Positions 1 to 8,298 of a stretch of 64,000 nucleotides of DNA are shown piece after piece. Source of the stretch: Pseudescherichia sp031979925 (lineage in GTDB: Bacteria; Pseudomonadota; Gammaproteobacteria; Enterobacterales; Enterobacteriaceae); contig NZ_DALZFB010000010.1 in the NCBI RefSeq assembly GCF_031979925.1, positions 1-64,000 of the forward strand. The letters run 5' to 3'. Each line of letters begins with the position of its first letter. Position 1 is the stretch's first letter. The translations under genes and the position numbers were made by a program. The notes beneath the pieces were generated by a model. It saw nothing but the letters and a program-made list of their open reading frames with translations. It had not been told where the DNA came from and ran no database searches.

Positions 1-2641
1 GGCCCAGCCAGCGCTGCAGACGTACCATCCGGTTGATGCGGTCCATGCGGGCATCAGAGAGGTTCTGTACTCCATGATCGAGGGACGAGGTCCAGATACA
101 GGCCGCTGAGAAACCGGAAAGGTCCGTTTCGGCAACGGGTTTGCCGGAGGTGGCTATAATATTAATTTCCTCAGTCGTCAGCGCGCGGTTAAATACGACT
201 ATATCGTCATAGATAAAATTAGAAATATTATCTTCAGCATACATACCGCGCTTTAGATCACCACAGGTATTAAATGCCCAAGTAAAACCGTCTGCTGTCG
301 TAATATCACCAAGACTGAAAGCATCAAGGGTGACAGTTGGAACAGAGACAGAATTGCCATTTTCTATAGTATACCAATAAGCCTGACGAGCTCCAGCATC
401 CCAAGAAAGTGCAACATAGTACCAGCTTTTTATTGGTAAATGTTTATACCACCAATTTCCCGTATTTTTTCCATTACTATCGTCTATGGTATAAGCTAAT
501 ACTTCTTGCATGCCACTGTCATTACCATGCGTGCATAAATAAAACCCAGAGGAATGAGATGTATTGTTCGCATCACCAGCGTTACTAAAAATTGCTATGC
601 GGTTTTTAGTGTAGGTGTTCCTATAAAACCAAAACCCGAGAGTAAAAGATTTATCTCCTTTCATCGCCTGAGCAATTCTTCCTTCTGGCTGGAAATAGAA
701 ATAGCTGTCGCTAGAACCGGTTGTCTGAATCCCCTGACCAAACTTACCATTAACATAGGTGGTATTTGAGAATATCAGCTCTGATGGTTCAGGCACAGCC
801 AGCTTAACAGCAGGCGCTTTACCAGCATTAATAAAAGCCGCGCCGTATTGGCAACTACTCTCACTTTCATCAATAGGATAGTAATATGCATACGGTATAC
901 TCAATCCTGAATTTATATCTGACAAAGGAGATCCAGCATTAAATACCATACTAAAATCATCTTTACTCAGCACGCCAGAGAAAATGCCAATATCATCATA
1001 TTTACAATTAACAAGTGTGGCTGGCGCTGGATGACTTTTATAATAGCTTGCATCGCCCGAGTCATTCAAAACCCATGTAAAATCTTTCGCTGTTATCATA
1101 TCACCCGTCAGAGAAGAGGCATCGACTGTAATAGTGCTTACGGTATCGCTTCCGAGCTTCTGATAATATACACCTGCACTCTTGTTAACGCTGTCCCATG
1201 TGAGGCAGATTAAATACCACACATTAAAAGAGACTTCAGCAGTGGCCCCATCGCTATTTTTTTTGTCATTATCGACTCCAGCCCTGGTAGCATCAGTAAT
1301 ACCAAGCAAAAAATCACCGCTGTTTACACAAAAGCGTATCCCCGGGACATCACTATTCATAAGACAATTACAGATGATGGGCATCTGATTATCAGTAGGT
1401 TTAGTTGAAACATTAACCCACATAGTGATGGAAAATGATTGATCTCCTTTCATCGCGGCGGCTGGCCCAGCATCAGACAGAAAGCGGCCATAGCTGTCTT
1501 GCCGATTATAGAGAGACAATGAGGAACCAAAGCGGCCGGAAGCAAACTCCGCCCCGATAACCTCCAGGCCATTGCCACTCAGGCTGGATACTTCTGATGA
1601 AATAACAACGCTGCTTCCCCCCGCATTCCCCGCCACCAGCTCCTCTACCTGCGGCACGGTGAGCCCTAGCTGGTGTGTGAAGGTATCGAGATCTGCAAAC
1701 GGGATATAGTCCGCCGTTTCCACGCCGAGGTTCGTTTTATAAAATGCCGTCAGGTCAGAGCCAGTGCTGTTATCTGCTTCGGTCACCAGCGTCTGCTGCT
1801 CCGGGGCCAGCCTGCTGGCCAGTTCGGCGCTGCTTGCGCTGCGTGCGCCTTGCCATGAATCATTCAGGAACCACGGCCAGTCGGTAGCGGTCTCGCTGAT
1901 AATCTCCTCCAGCGGCACGCTGGCATTTTGTAGAGCCAGCTCCACCTGGTCGTGCGGGAAGTGGTACGGCAGCAGCGTCGGGTAGCGAGTCTCTGCCAAC
2001 GTTTCATCCACGCTTTGATTGGCAGGGAGAACGGTGGCGATGCTCTCCTCAAGAATTTCGTTCACCAGCTGCAGCGCTGGGATCTGCTGATTGATAGCAT
2101 CGTTGTCTATCGTCAGGGTGGCCAGGTCCGGTCGGCGCTCGGTGAGCGTAAGCACCTGATCCGCTGTGCTGCTGGCGCTGATTTCCTGCTCATAGGTCAA
2201 TGCCTGCTTATAGAGCCAGGTCAGGTAGCTCACCGGGGAATCGACCGCCTCAGGCGCGCCGGACTGACAGTAGGCCTGCCAGTTTTCGGCAAACTGGTTC
2301 CGCCAGGTCGGGCCATCCTGCACCAGGCCCTGAATATTATTTGGAGAAGTGCTGTTTACCACCTGCTGACCGCTGAGCGTCTGCGGCAAACCTTGGCGAA
2401 CCTGCCGGGTAAGCTGGTTTTCACGAAACAGGCGGCGGATATGCTGGGCCTGCCCCACGGCAAGGTCCCATGCCCTGCCACCGCGCAGCCCCAGCCACGA
2501 AATGTTGTCGGCGATAAACTGTTTGCGGGACATGCGGGCAACGTCAAAGACAGAGCGGTAGTTATTTTTAGCAAAGCTGCCGGGAGAGACCTTTAAAGCG
2601 GTCTCTACCTGCACAAGCGCAGGGCTAACAGAGAGAGTCAT
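1..2641 (-). CDS. Tc toxin A-subunit-like protein (VRP1/SpvA-type N-terminus) with two LamG domains, 3' end outside window
   Basis: An open frame runs without a stop from ATG at 2641 (GGAG seven bases upstream) to the window edge, giving 880 complete codons. Residues 1-340 or so carry the signature of the SpvA/TcA N-terminal family (VRP1): an early FAxNYRSVFDVARMSR-like stretch, ERRPDLATL near residue 167 and LVNEILEESI soon after, then YHFPHDQVELAL. Two homologous jelly-roll (LamG/concanavalin-type) units follow at about 365-560 and 620-825. Each contains MKGD(Q/K)SF, an aromatic-W..LTWD or ALSWD strand, TA..FTW and a closing YDDI..F..(V/A)L motif. After them the family sequence resumes (RINRMVRLQRWL, 868-879). 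TcA proteins are usually over 1000 residues and form a pore-forming translocation pentamer that injects a TcB-TcC cocoon; whether the rest is intact cannot be seen. LamG units may bind a host glycan or receptor (inference). An unrelated large surface protein is much less likely. Confidence 0.8.
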   Translation of the reverse strand, partial: MTLSVSPALVQVETALKVSPGSFAKNNYRSVFDVARMSRKQFIADNISWLGLRGGRAWDLAVGQAQHIRRLFRENQLTRQVRQGLPQTLSGQQVVNSTSPNNIQGLVQDGPTWRNQFAENWQAYCQSGAPEAVDSPVSYLTWLYKQALTYEQEISASSTADQVLTLTERRPDLATLTIDNDAINQQIPALQLVNEILEESIATVLPANQSVDETLAETRYPTLLPYHFPHDQVELALQNASVPLEEIISETATDWPWFLNDSWQGARSASSAELASRLAPEQQTLVTEADNSTGSDLTAFYKTNLGVETADYIPFADLDTFTHQLGLTVPQVEELVAGNAGGSSVVISSEVSSLSGNGLEVIGAEFASGRFGSSLSLYNRQDSYGRFLSDAGPAAAMKGDQSFSITMWVNVSTKPTDNQMPIICNCLMNSDVPGIRFCVNSGDFLLGITDATRAGVDNDKKNSDGATAEVSFNVWYLICLTWDSVNKSAGVYYQKLGSDTVSTITVDASSLTGDMITAKDFTWVLNDSGDASYYKSHPAPATLVNCKYDDIGIFSGVLSKDDFSMVFNAGSPLSDINSGLSIPYAYYYPIDESESSCQYGAAFINAGKAPAVKLAVPEPSELIFSNTTYVNGKFGQGIQTTGSSDSYFYFQPEGRIAQAMKGDKSFTLGFWFYRNTYTKNRIAIFSNAGDANNTSHSSGFYLCTHGNDSGMQEVLAYTIDDSNGKNTGNWWYKHLPIKSWYYVALSWDAGARQAYWYTIENGNSVSVPTVTLDAFSLGDITTADGFTWAFNTCGDLKRGMYAEDNISNFIYDDIVVFNRALTTEEINIIATSGKPVAETDLSGFSAACIWTSSLDHGVQNLSDARMDRINRMVRLQRWLG
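160..1480 (-). repeat. Tandem in-frame LamG domain duplication on AT-rich DNA
   Basis: This part of the toxin-like gene encodes two related LamG-type units about 263 codons apart. A 15-base identical word (ATCTCCTTTCATCGC on the plus strand) occurs at 653-667 and again at 1442-1456, encoding the shared MKGD. The interval is visibly richer in A and T than the VRP1-coding part (about 1480-2640) and than the final 150 bases. This suggests the domain pair entered the gene as a separate block; the exact edges are judged by eye. Confidence 0.65.
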
Positions 2642-3097
2642 AATATAGCTCCAGTGAGTTTACTATATAGATGAGGAGGAGATGATTTTCTTGATAAGAA
2701 TCACCTCATACTAATACACCGTGTTTTTTAGATATCCATCGCCTTAAACTAACGAGTTACGATCAGTTTTAACAAAATATAAAAATATGCAACTCGCGAT
2801 AAGAATCGTCAAAAAAAATTCAATATAAACAATAGGGTAAGCAACAATCATTTTTTATACATTGAAATCTAAAAATAGGTTTACCGGGAAAGGAGACTAA
2901 CTGGAAGGGTTAAAAATAATGAGCGCTATATAAATTAAAGATTACATGCATCCGACTCTAAAATGCACATCGTCGTATTTATTTTCATGCACTATACTCT
3001 TATTGATTTAATTATCTGAATATATAACTTTTGTTTGATAAAGAAATTTAACGTTTAGAATGAGAAGATTTTTTTAAGAAAAGGCAGGGATGCAGGA
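2642..3097. other. AT-rich gene-free stretch
   Basis: About 455 bases with no credible reading frame and strongly AT-rich base use. It separates the start of the toxin-like gene (2641, minus) from the end of livF (3098, minus). It should contain the promoter of the toxin-like gene, but no box stands out clearly. No tRNA, repeat family or attachment site was recognised. Low GC next to a toxin-like gene is typical of DNA silenced by H-NS (inference). Confidence 0.6.
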
Positions 3098-3814
3098 TTA
3101 AACTCCGCCCAGATAGGCTTTACGAACATCGGGATCAGCCAGCAGCTGCGCGCCGCTACCGCTGAGACGGATCTCACCGTTGACCATTACATAAGCGCGG
3201 TCGGAGAGCTTCAGAGCATGATTGGCATTCTGCTCCACCAGAAACAGCGTCATTCCCCCTTGAGTCAGCTCGCGTAGGATATGGAAAATCTGCTTCACCA
3301 CCAGCGGGGCGAGTCCGAGGCTGGGTTCATCCAGCAGCAGCAGTCGGGGGCGGCTCATTAGCGCCCGGGCGATGGCGAGCATCTGCTGCTCACCGCCGGA
3401 GAGAGTCATTGCTCGCTGGCTGCGCCGCTCTTTCAGTAGCGGAAAGATGTCATACATCCGGGCCTTATCCTCTTTCAGGTAGCGATCGCCGATGGGGATG
3501 GTACCCATCAGTAAGTTCTCCTCCACCGTCATGTCTGGAAAAATGCGCCGCCCTTCCGGAGCCTGAGCAATACCGTTGCTGGCAATAAAGTGGGTGGATT
3601 TACGGCTGATATCCTCTCCGCGATAGCGTATCTCTCCGCTGACGATGCGCGGCTGGCCAAAGACCGACATCAGCAGGGTCGACTTGCCCGCCCCGTTCGC
3701 ACCAATCAACGAGACGGTCTCGCCCTCGTTTACCGTCAGTGACACGTTCTTCAGGGCCTGGATTGGGCCATAAAAAACGTCGACCCGGCGAAACTCAAGC
3801 AGCGGCTGGCTCAT
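3098..3814 (-). CDS. livF: LivF-type ATP-binding subunit of a branched-chain amino-acid-type ABC transporter
   Basis: Cytoplasmic ATPase of 238 residues that would pair with LivG to energise import. Visible motifs are Walker A GANGAGKST (38-46), an ABC signature LSGGEQQ (138-144) and Walker B LLLLDEP (158-164). The length matches E. coli LivF (237). It is the last gene of the operon and its ATG overlaps the livG stop by four bases (3811-3814), implying translational coupling. The substrate (Leu/Ile/Val or another amide or amino acid) cannot be settled from the ATPase. Confidence 0.93.
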   Translation of the reverse strand: MSQPLLEFRRVDVFYGPIQALKNVSLTVNEGETVSLIGANGAGKSTLLMSVFGQPRIVSGEIRYRGEDISRKSTHFIASNGIAQAPEGRRIFPDMTVEENLLMGTIPIGDRYLKEDKARMYDIFPLLKERRSQRAMTLSGGEQQMLAIARALMSRPRLLLLDEPSLGLAPLVVKQIFHILRELTQGGMTLFLVEQNANHALKLSDRAYVMVNGEIRLSGSGAQLLADPDVRKAYLGGV

Positions 3815-4686
3815 CGATCTATCGCCTCCTCGTCGGTACCGAGATAGGCAGCAATGACGTTAGCGTTGGCCTGGATTGCCTTTGGCGTGCCGCGCGCAAT
3901 AACGTTGCCGTGATCGAGGACAATGACCCAGTCGGCAATCGCCATGACCATGCCCATGTCATGCTCGATCAGCAGCACCGTTACCCCATGCTGCTCGCGC
4001 AAGGTACGAACGATCCGGCTCAGGTCATGTGTCTCAACGGGGTTGAGTCCGGCAGCGGGTTCATCAAGGCAGATCATCTCCGGCCCGGTGCACATGGCGC
4101 GGGCGATCTCCAGCCGTCGCTGCTGTCCGTAGGAGAGCGTTCCGGCCAGTCGGTTGGCACACTCCACCATCTCAACCACCTCCAGCCAGTAGAAGGCCCG
4201 GTCCAGGGCCTGGCTCTCCGCCCGACGGTAGTCCGGCGTATTAAAGATCCCGGCGATAAGGTTGCGGTTGGCCTGCATGTGCTGAGCCACCAGCAGGTTC
4301 TCCACCACCGACATCTCGCGAAACAGGCGGATGTTCTGAAAGGTGCGCGCCAGCCCGGCGCGGTTAACCAGATGGGTACCGCCAAACATCTTGTACCACA
4401 GCCGGGAGCTTAAACGCCGTGGATGGAGGAAATCATCCACTCGCAGCGTCTGGCCCAGTACCTGTACGATGTCAGTGGTACGCGTTCTCGTCTCCAACAG
4501 GATCGAGCCGCCAGAGGCCTGGTAAAAGCCGGTCAGACAGTTGAACACCGTGGTTTTCCCCGCGCCGTTGGGGCCGATAAGCGCGGTGATCGACCCGCGC
4601 TCCACCTCCAGGCTGACATCGTTGAGGGCTTTGATACCGCCGAAGTGCATCATCAGATTTTCCACGCGTAGGATGGCGTCGCTCAT
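3811..4686 (-). CDS. livG: LivG-type ATP-binding subunit of a branched-chain amino-acid-type ABC transporter
   Basis: Second ATPase, 291 residues. It shows Walker A GPNGAGKTT (38-46), the Liv-type signature LSYGQQRR (184-191) and Walker B ICLDEP (205-210). It is somewhat longer than E. coli LivG (255) because of an inserted stretch around residues 65-105 between Walker A and the TFQNIRLF element, an insertion shared by many LivG/BraF proteins. Its ATG overlaps the livM stop by four bases (ATGA, 4683-4686), so the two are probably co-translated. Confidence 0.92.
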   Translation of the reverse strand: MSDAILRVENLMMHFGGIKALNDVSLEVERGSITALIGPNGAGKTTVFNCLTGFYQASGGSILLETRTRTTDIVQVLGQTLRVDDFLHPRRLSSRLWYKMFGGTHLVNRAGLARTFQNIRLFREMSVVENLLVAQHMQANRNLIAGIFNTPDYRRAESQALDRAFYWLEVVEMVECANRLAGTLSYGQQRRLEIARAMCTGPEMICLDEPAAGLNPVETHDLSRIVRTLREQHGVTVLLIEHDMGMVMAIADWVIVLDHGNVIARGTPKAIQANANVIAAYLGTDEEAIDR

Positions 4687-5969
4687 GGCGCAACGCCCTT
4701 ACGTACGACAAACCCGGCCCGGCTGGTGCGGACCAGGCCGCGCGGCCGCCAGATCATCATCAGCACCATCAGCATGCCAAATAGCAACACCCGGTACTCG
4801 GCAAAGTCCCGCAGCAGCTCCGGGGCGACGGTAAGAATAAACGCGGCCAGCACCACCCCCAGCGTCGATCCCATCCCACCCAGTACGACGATGGCGAGAA
4901 TGAGCGCTGATTCAAAAAAGGTAAACGAGGTGGGATTCACAAATCCTTGATAGGTAGCGAAGAAGACGCCTGCAATCCCAGCGGTAGAGGCACCGAGCAT
5001 AAACGCCGACAGCTTGACCAGGACATGATTTAAGCCGAGCGAGCGGCAGGCTACCTCATCCTCTCGCAGCGCCTCCCAGGCTCGGCCAATAGGCATAGTG
5101 GTGAGCCGGTGCTTGATAAACAGCACGAATACCACCACCAGAACCAGAACCGCGTAGATAAAGATAAACTTAAGGTTAGGGTTATAAGTAATGCCAAAAA
5201 ATTCATGAAAGGGAACGCCGCCGTCTCTTGCCCGACGGCCAAACTCCAGGCCTAAAAAGGTCGGCGCAGGCACCGAGATGCCGTTTGGCCCACCGGTAAA
5301 GCTCAGCCAGTTATTGAGTACAAGACGGATAATCTCTCCGAAGCCGAGGGTGACAATCGCCAGATAGTCGCCGTGCATCCGCAGCACCGGGAAGCCCAGC
5401 AGCGCCCCGGCCAGTGCGGCAATAATCGCGCCCAGGGGAAGCATTACCCAGAAGCCCAGGCCGAGGTACTGATACCCCAGCGCCAGTCCGTAGGCACCAA
5501 TGGCGTAAAACGCAACGTAGCCGAGGTCCAACAGGCCAGCCAGCCCCACCACGATGTTGAGTCCCAACCCGAGCAGGACGTAGATTAGCCCGAGGATCGC
5601 TACGGTCAGAAGGTATTTACTGGCGACGAAGGGAAAGAGCATCGCCAGCACCAGCAGCAGGGGACCAATCCAGCGCAGATGGGAGGTATGATCCGGCGAG
5701 CGGACAAACACCCCATCGTTGGCGCTCTCAAAGCGGCGGGTGAATTGTCGCCCGCGCGCCGTTTGCAGCGCCAGGCTCAGCAGAAAGCGACCGGCCATAA
5801 CGATAGCGACCAGCAGCGCAACACGTCCCGGGGCCAGGTTAAAGCTGTAGCCCCTAAGCACCACCCCGATGATAGGCCCGAACACCACCAGCGCGCACAG
5901 CCCCGCAAGGAGGGTATCCCGTAGGCACTGCTTAAGAGCCAGCCGGGGCTTTAGTGTCTCATCCGTCAT
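4683..5969 (-). CDS. livM: LivM-type inner-membrane permease
   Basis: Hydrophobic permease of the LivM/BraE family. Conserved landmarks are GLGLNIVVGLAGLLDLGYVAF, LLGFPVLRMHGDYLAIVTLGFGE and the cytoplasmic coupling loop GRAWEALREDEVACRSLGL, all in the C-terminal two thirds. I place the start at ATG 5969 (MTDETLKPR) because GAGGAG lies seven bases upstream. The ATG at 5984 forms an ATGA overlap with livH but has its purine tract only one base away and would add five residues. About 428 residues, as in E. coli LivM (425). It should form the membrane channel with LivH. Confidence 0.9.
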   Translation of the reverse strand: MTDETLKPRLALKQCLRDTLLAGLCALVVFGPIIGVVLRGYSFNLAPGRVALLVAIVMAGRFLLSLALQTARGRQFTRRFESANDGVFVRSPDHTSHLRWIGPLLLVLAMLFPFVASKYLLTVAILGLIYVLLGLGLNIVVGLAGLLDLGYVAFYAIGAYGLALGYQYLGLGFWVMLPLGAIIAALAGALLGFPVLRMHGDYLAIVTLGFGEIIRLVLNNWLSFTGGPNGISVPAPTFLGLEFGRRARDGGVPFHEFFGITYNPNLKFIFIYAVLVLVVVFVLFIKHRLTTMPIGRAWEALREDEVACRSLGLNHVLVKLSAFMLGASTAGIAGVFFATYQGFVNPTSFTFFESALILAIVVLGGMGSTLGVVLAAFILTVAPELLRDFAEYRVLLFGMLMVLMMIWRPRGLVRTSRAGFVVRKGVAP

Positions 5970-5980
5970 GCTCGCGCTCC

Positions 5981-6895
5981 TCATACCTTCGCCACCACCG
6001 GGCGGCCCAGCAGCCCCTGCGGACGGAAAATCAGGATGGCGACCAGCAGCGCAAAGGAGAAGACGTCCTTATAGTCAGAGTTGACCAGCCCGGCAAACTG
6101 CGCTTCGGCTACCCCCAGCAGCAGACCTCCCAGCATCGCGCCGGGCAGCGAACCGATGCCACCCAACACGGCGGCGGTAAAGGCCTTAATACCGATGATA
6201 AAACCGATATAGAAATCAAAGGTGCCATAGTTCATGGTCACCAGCACCCCGGCCAGTCCCGCCATCGCCGCGCCCATCACAAACACCAGCGAGATAACCC
6301 GATCGGTATTGATGCCGAGGATCGAGGCCATCCGCCGATCCTGCTGCGTGGCGCGGCAGATGCGTCCCAGCCGGGTAAACTGAATTATCCATGTCAGTAG
6401 CAGCATCCCTGCGAACGCCGCCAGCAGAATAAAAATTTTGGTCCAGGTGATCTGGACGATACCGTCGCCAACATCCACGCGCAGCACGCCGCTCAGCAGG
6501 GTTGGGATCCCCTGCTGGTTCGGCCCCTGGGCGATCTGGACATAGTTTTGCAGGATCAGCGACATGCCAATCGCCGAGATCAGCGGGGCGAGGCGCGTGG
6601 AGTTGCGCAGAGGCCGGTAGGCGATGCGCTCAATCGTCCAGCCGTACACGCCGGTGACCACCACGGTAAAAATCAGCGTGCCAAAGATCAGCAGCGGGAA
6701 GGAGTGCAGACCAAACCACGAGAGCAGCCCGAGACCGATGGCGCAGAGATAGGCCGAGATCATGTAAACCTCGCCGTGAGCAAAGTTAATCATCCCGATG
6801 ATGCCGTACACCATCGTGTAGCCGATGGCGATCAGGCCATACACCGCTCCCAGCGTCAGGCCGTTGATAAGCTGCTGCAAGAAGAATGCATCCAT
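5981..6895 (-). CDS. livH: LivH-type inner-membrane permease
   Basis: Permease of 304 residues, close in length to E. coli LivH (308). The N-terminus (QQLINGLTLGAVYGLIAIGYTMVYG) and the GMINFAHGEVYM loop are hallmarks of the family. The coupling loop (CRATQQDRRMASILGI) lies near the middle and is followed by AAVLGGIGSLPGAMLGG. It lies 29 bases downstream of the binding-protein gene and precedes livM, which is the usual permease order. Confidence 0.93.
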   Translation of the reverse strand: MDAFFLQQLINGLTLGAVYGLIAIGYTMVYGIIGMINFAHGEVYMISAYLCAIGLGLLSWFGLHSFPLLIFGTLIFTVVVTGVYGWTIERIAYRPLRNSTRLAPLISAIGMSLILQNYVQIAQGPNQQGIPTLLSGVLRVDVGDGIVQITWTKIFILLAAFAGMLLLTWIIQFTRLGRICRATQQDRRMASILGINTDRVISLVFVMGAAMAGLAGVLVTMNYGTFDFYIGFIIGIKAFTAAVLGGIGSLPGAMLGGLLLGVAEAQFAGLVNSDYKDVFSFALLVAILIFRPQGLLGRPVVAKV

Positions 6896-6924
6896 AGTGA
6901 ACGCCCTCGCCCCGGTAAGTGGGA

Positions 6925-8034
6925 TTACAGCTGGTGATATTTGCCTTTGTCATCCCACTGATAGACGACGTAGTCTGAGACCTTGAGATCGCCCTTCCCA
7001 TCCCAGGCTTTCGGTCCCATCACCGTGTCCACGCTGTTTGACTTCAGCCAGGCACTGGCTTTCTCATTGTCTTTGCCGACGGCGTTATAGGCGGCAGCGA
7101 GGGCCTGAATTGAGGCATAGGCGTAGAGGGTATAGCCTTCCGGCTCAAAGCCGCCGGCGCGGAATTTCTCAATTACCGCCTTCCCGGCCGGGATAGTGCG
7201 CGGATCCTTGCCAAAGGTCATCAGCACACCGTTGGTGAACTGCGGCCCGCCTGCTGCCGTCACCAACTCCTCGGTCACCACGCAGTCGCCGGAGAAGAAT
7301 TTGGCCTCTACCCCCTGCTCGCGCATCTGGCGTACCAGCGGCCCGGCCTCGGGATGGCAGCCGCCGAAGTAGACCACGTCAGGCTTCAGCGCCCCGATTT
7401 TAGTGACCAGCGCGTTGAAATCTTTTTCGCCCCGGGACAGCCCCTCATAGAGCACCTCTTTAGTACCGCGCTTCTCCAGCGCCGCGCGCATCGCATCCGC
7501 CAGCCCCTGGCCGTAGGTATCTTTATCGTGGATCACGGCAACCTTTTTCGCCTTCAGCACGTCGAGAATATAGTTTGCCGCCACCACGCCCTGTTGGTCG
7601 TCGCGGCCGCACATGCGAAACATACTCTGCATGCCCCGCTCGGTAATTTGCGGATTAGTGGAGCCAGGTGTGATGGTCAGCACGCCCGCTTCGTCATAGA
7701 CCTCGGACGAGGGCATGGTTGAGGAGGAGCAGAAGTGGCCCACTACGGCGGAGACCTTCTCTTCGTCTACCAGCCGGTTGGCCACCGCCACCGCTTGCTT
7801 GGGTTCACAGGCGTCGTCACCCTGCACCAGCACGATCTTCTCGCCCTTGATGCCGCCAGCAGCGTTGATATCCGCCGCCGCCTGGGTTGCCCCTTTCCAG
7901 TATTGCGCCCCATAGGTCGCGTTGGGTCCGGTGAACGGCCCGGCCACGCCGATGGTGATATCCGCCTGCGCATAAAACGCAGCACCTAAACAGCTCAGCA
8001 GAGCAAGCGGTAACGTAAGCGTTTTGATAGACAT
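6925..8034 (-). CDS. Periplasmic branched-chain amino-acid-type binding protein (LivJ/LivK family)
   Basis: A 369-residue type I periplasmic binding protein with a Sec signal peptide (cleavage expected after AQA at about residue 24, mature start DITIG). Family marks include the cysteine pair region DDACEPKQAV and the GHFCSSSTMPSSEVY ligand loop, with IHDKDTYGQGLA further on. GAGG lies eight bases before the ATG. It resembles E. coli LivJ/LivK, which bind Leu/Ile/Val or Leu, but divergence leaves other ligands open. It is the first gene of a five-gene operon; E. coli instead has livJ apart from livKHMGF, so this is probably a separate paralogous system. Confidence 0.88.
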   Translation of the reverse strand: MSIKTLTLPLALLSCLGAAFYAQADITIGVAGPFTGPNATYGAQYWKGATQAAADINAAGGIKGEKIVLVQGDDACEPKQAVAVANRLVDEEKVSAVVGHFCSSSTMPSSEVYDEAGVLTITPGSTNPQITERGMQSMFRMCGRDDQQGVVAANYILDVLKAKKVAVIHDKDTYGQGLADAMRAALEKRGTKEVLYEGLSRGEKDFNALVTKIGALKPDVVYFGGCHPEAGPLVRQMREQGVEAKFFSGDCVVTEELVTAAGGPQFTNGVLMTFGKDPRTIPAGKAVIEKFRAGGFEPEGYTLYAYASIQALAAAYNAVGKDNEKASAWLKSNSVDTVMGPKAWDGKGDLKVSDYVVYQWDDKGKYHQL

Positions 8035-8231
8035 GTGTTAATCCTCAGCACGGTTCAGAACCCGACGCCAGCGGCGGCGTGGAAGAGGTCGCCATCACAT
8101 GGCTGGCTGGGCTACGCGGTTTCCGGACCGTCCAGAATCTTAAACATAGCTGTGGGAAAGTGAGACTGCGCACCCCGCTTGTACAAATTTGCAGCGGAGA
8201 TCACTGAGTGAAGAGATTTTGCCGCTGCGCG

Positions 8232-8273
8232 GAAAAAAATGAGCGCCCCGGCAGGGTTAGCCATGCCGGGGCG
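8232..8273 (-). terminator. Intrinsic terminator of the EF-G gene
   Basis: A ten-base perfect stem (CGCCCCGGCA at 8244-8253 with TGCCGGGGCG at 8264-8273) is followed on the minus strand by a run of seven T (8233-8239). It begins about 25 bases after the EF-G stop and isolates that gene from the liv operon downstream. Confidence 0.85.
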
Positions 8274-8298
8274 GGTTTAGCGGGTGTTGTTTAGCCGG

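Noticed and set aside
1952..2596. 214-codon plus-strand frame in the toxin-like gene
   Set aside because: The minus-strand frame carries clear VRP1 motifs through the same bases; the plus-strand product looks like random composition.
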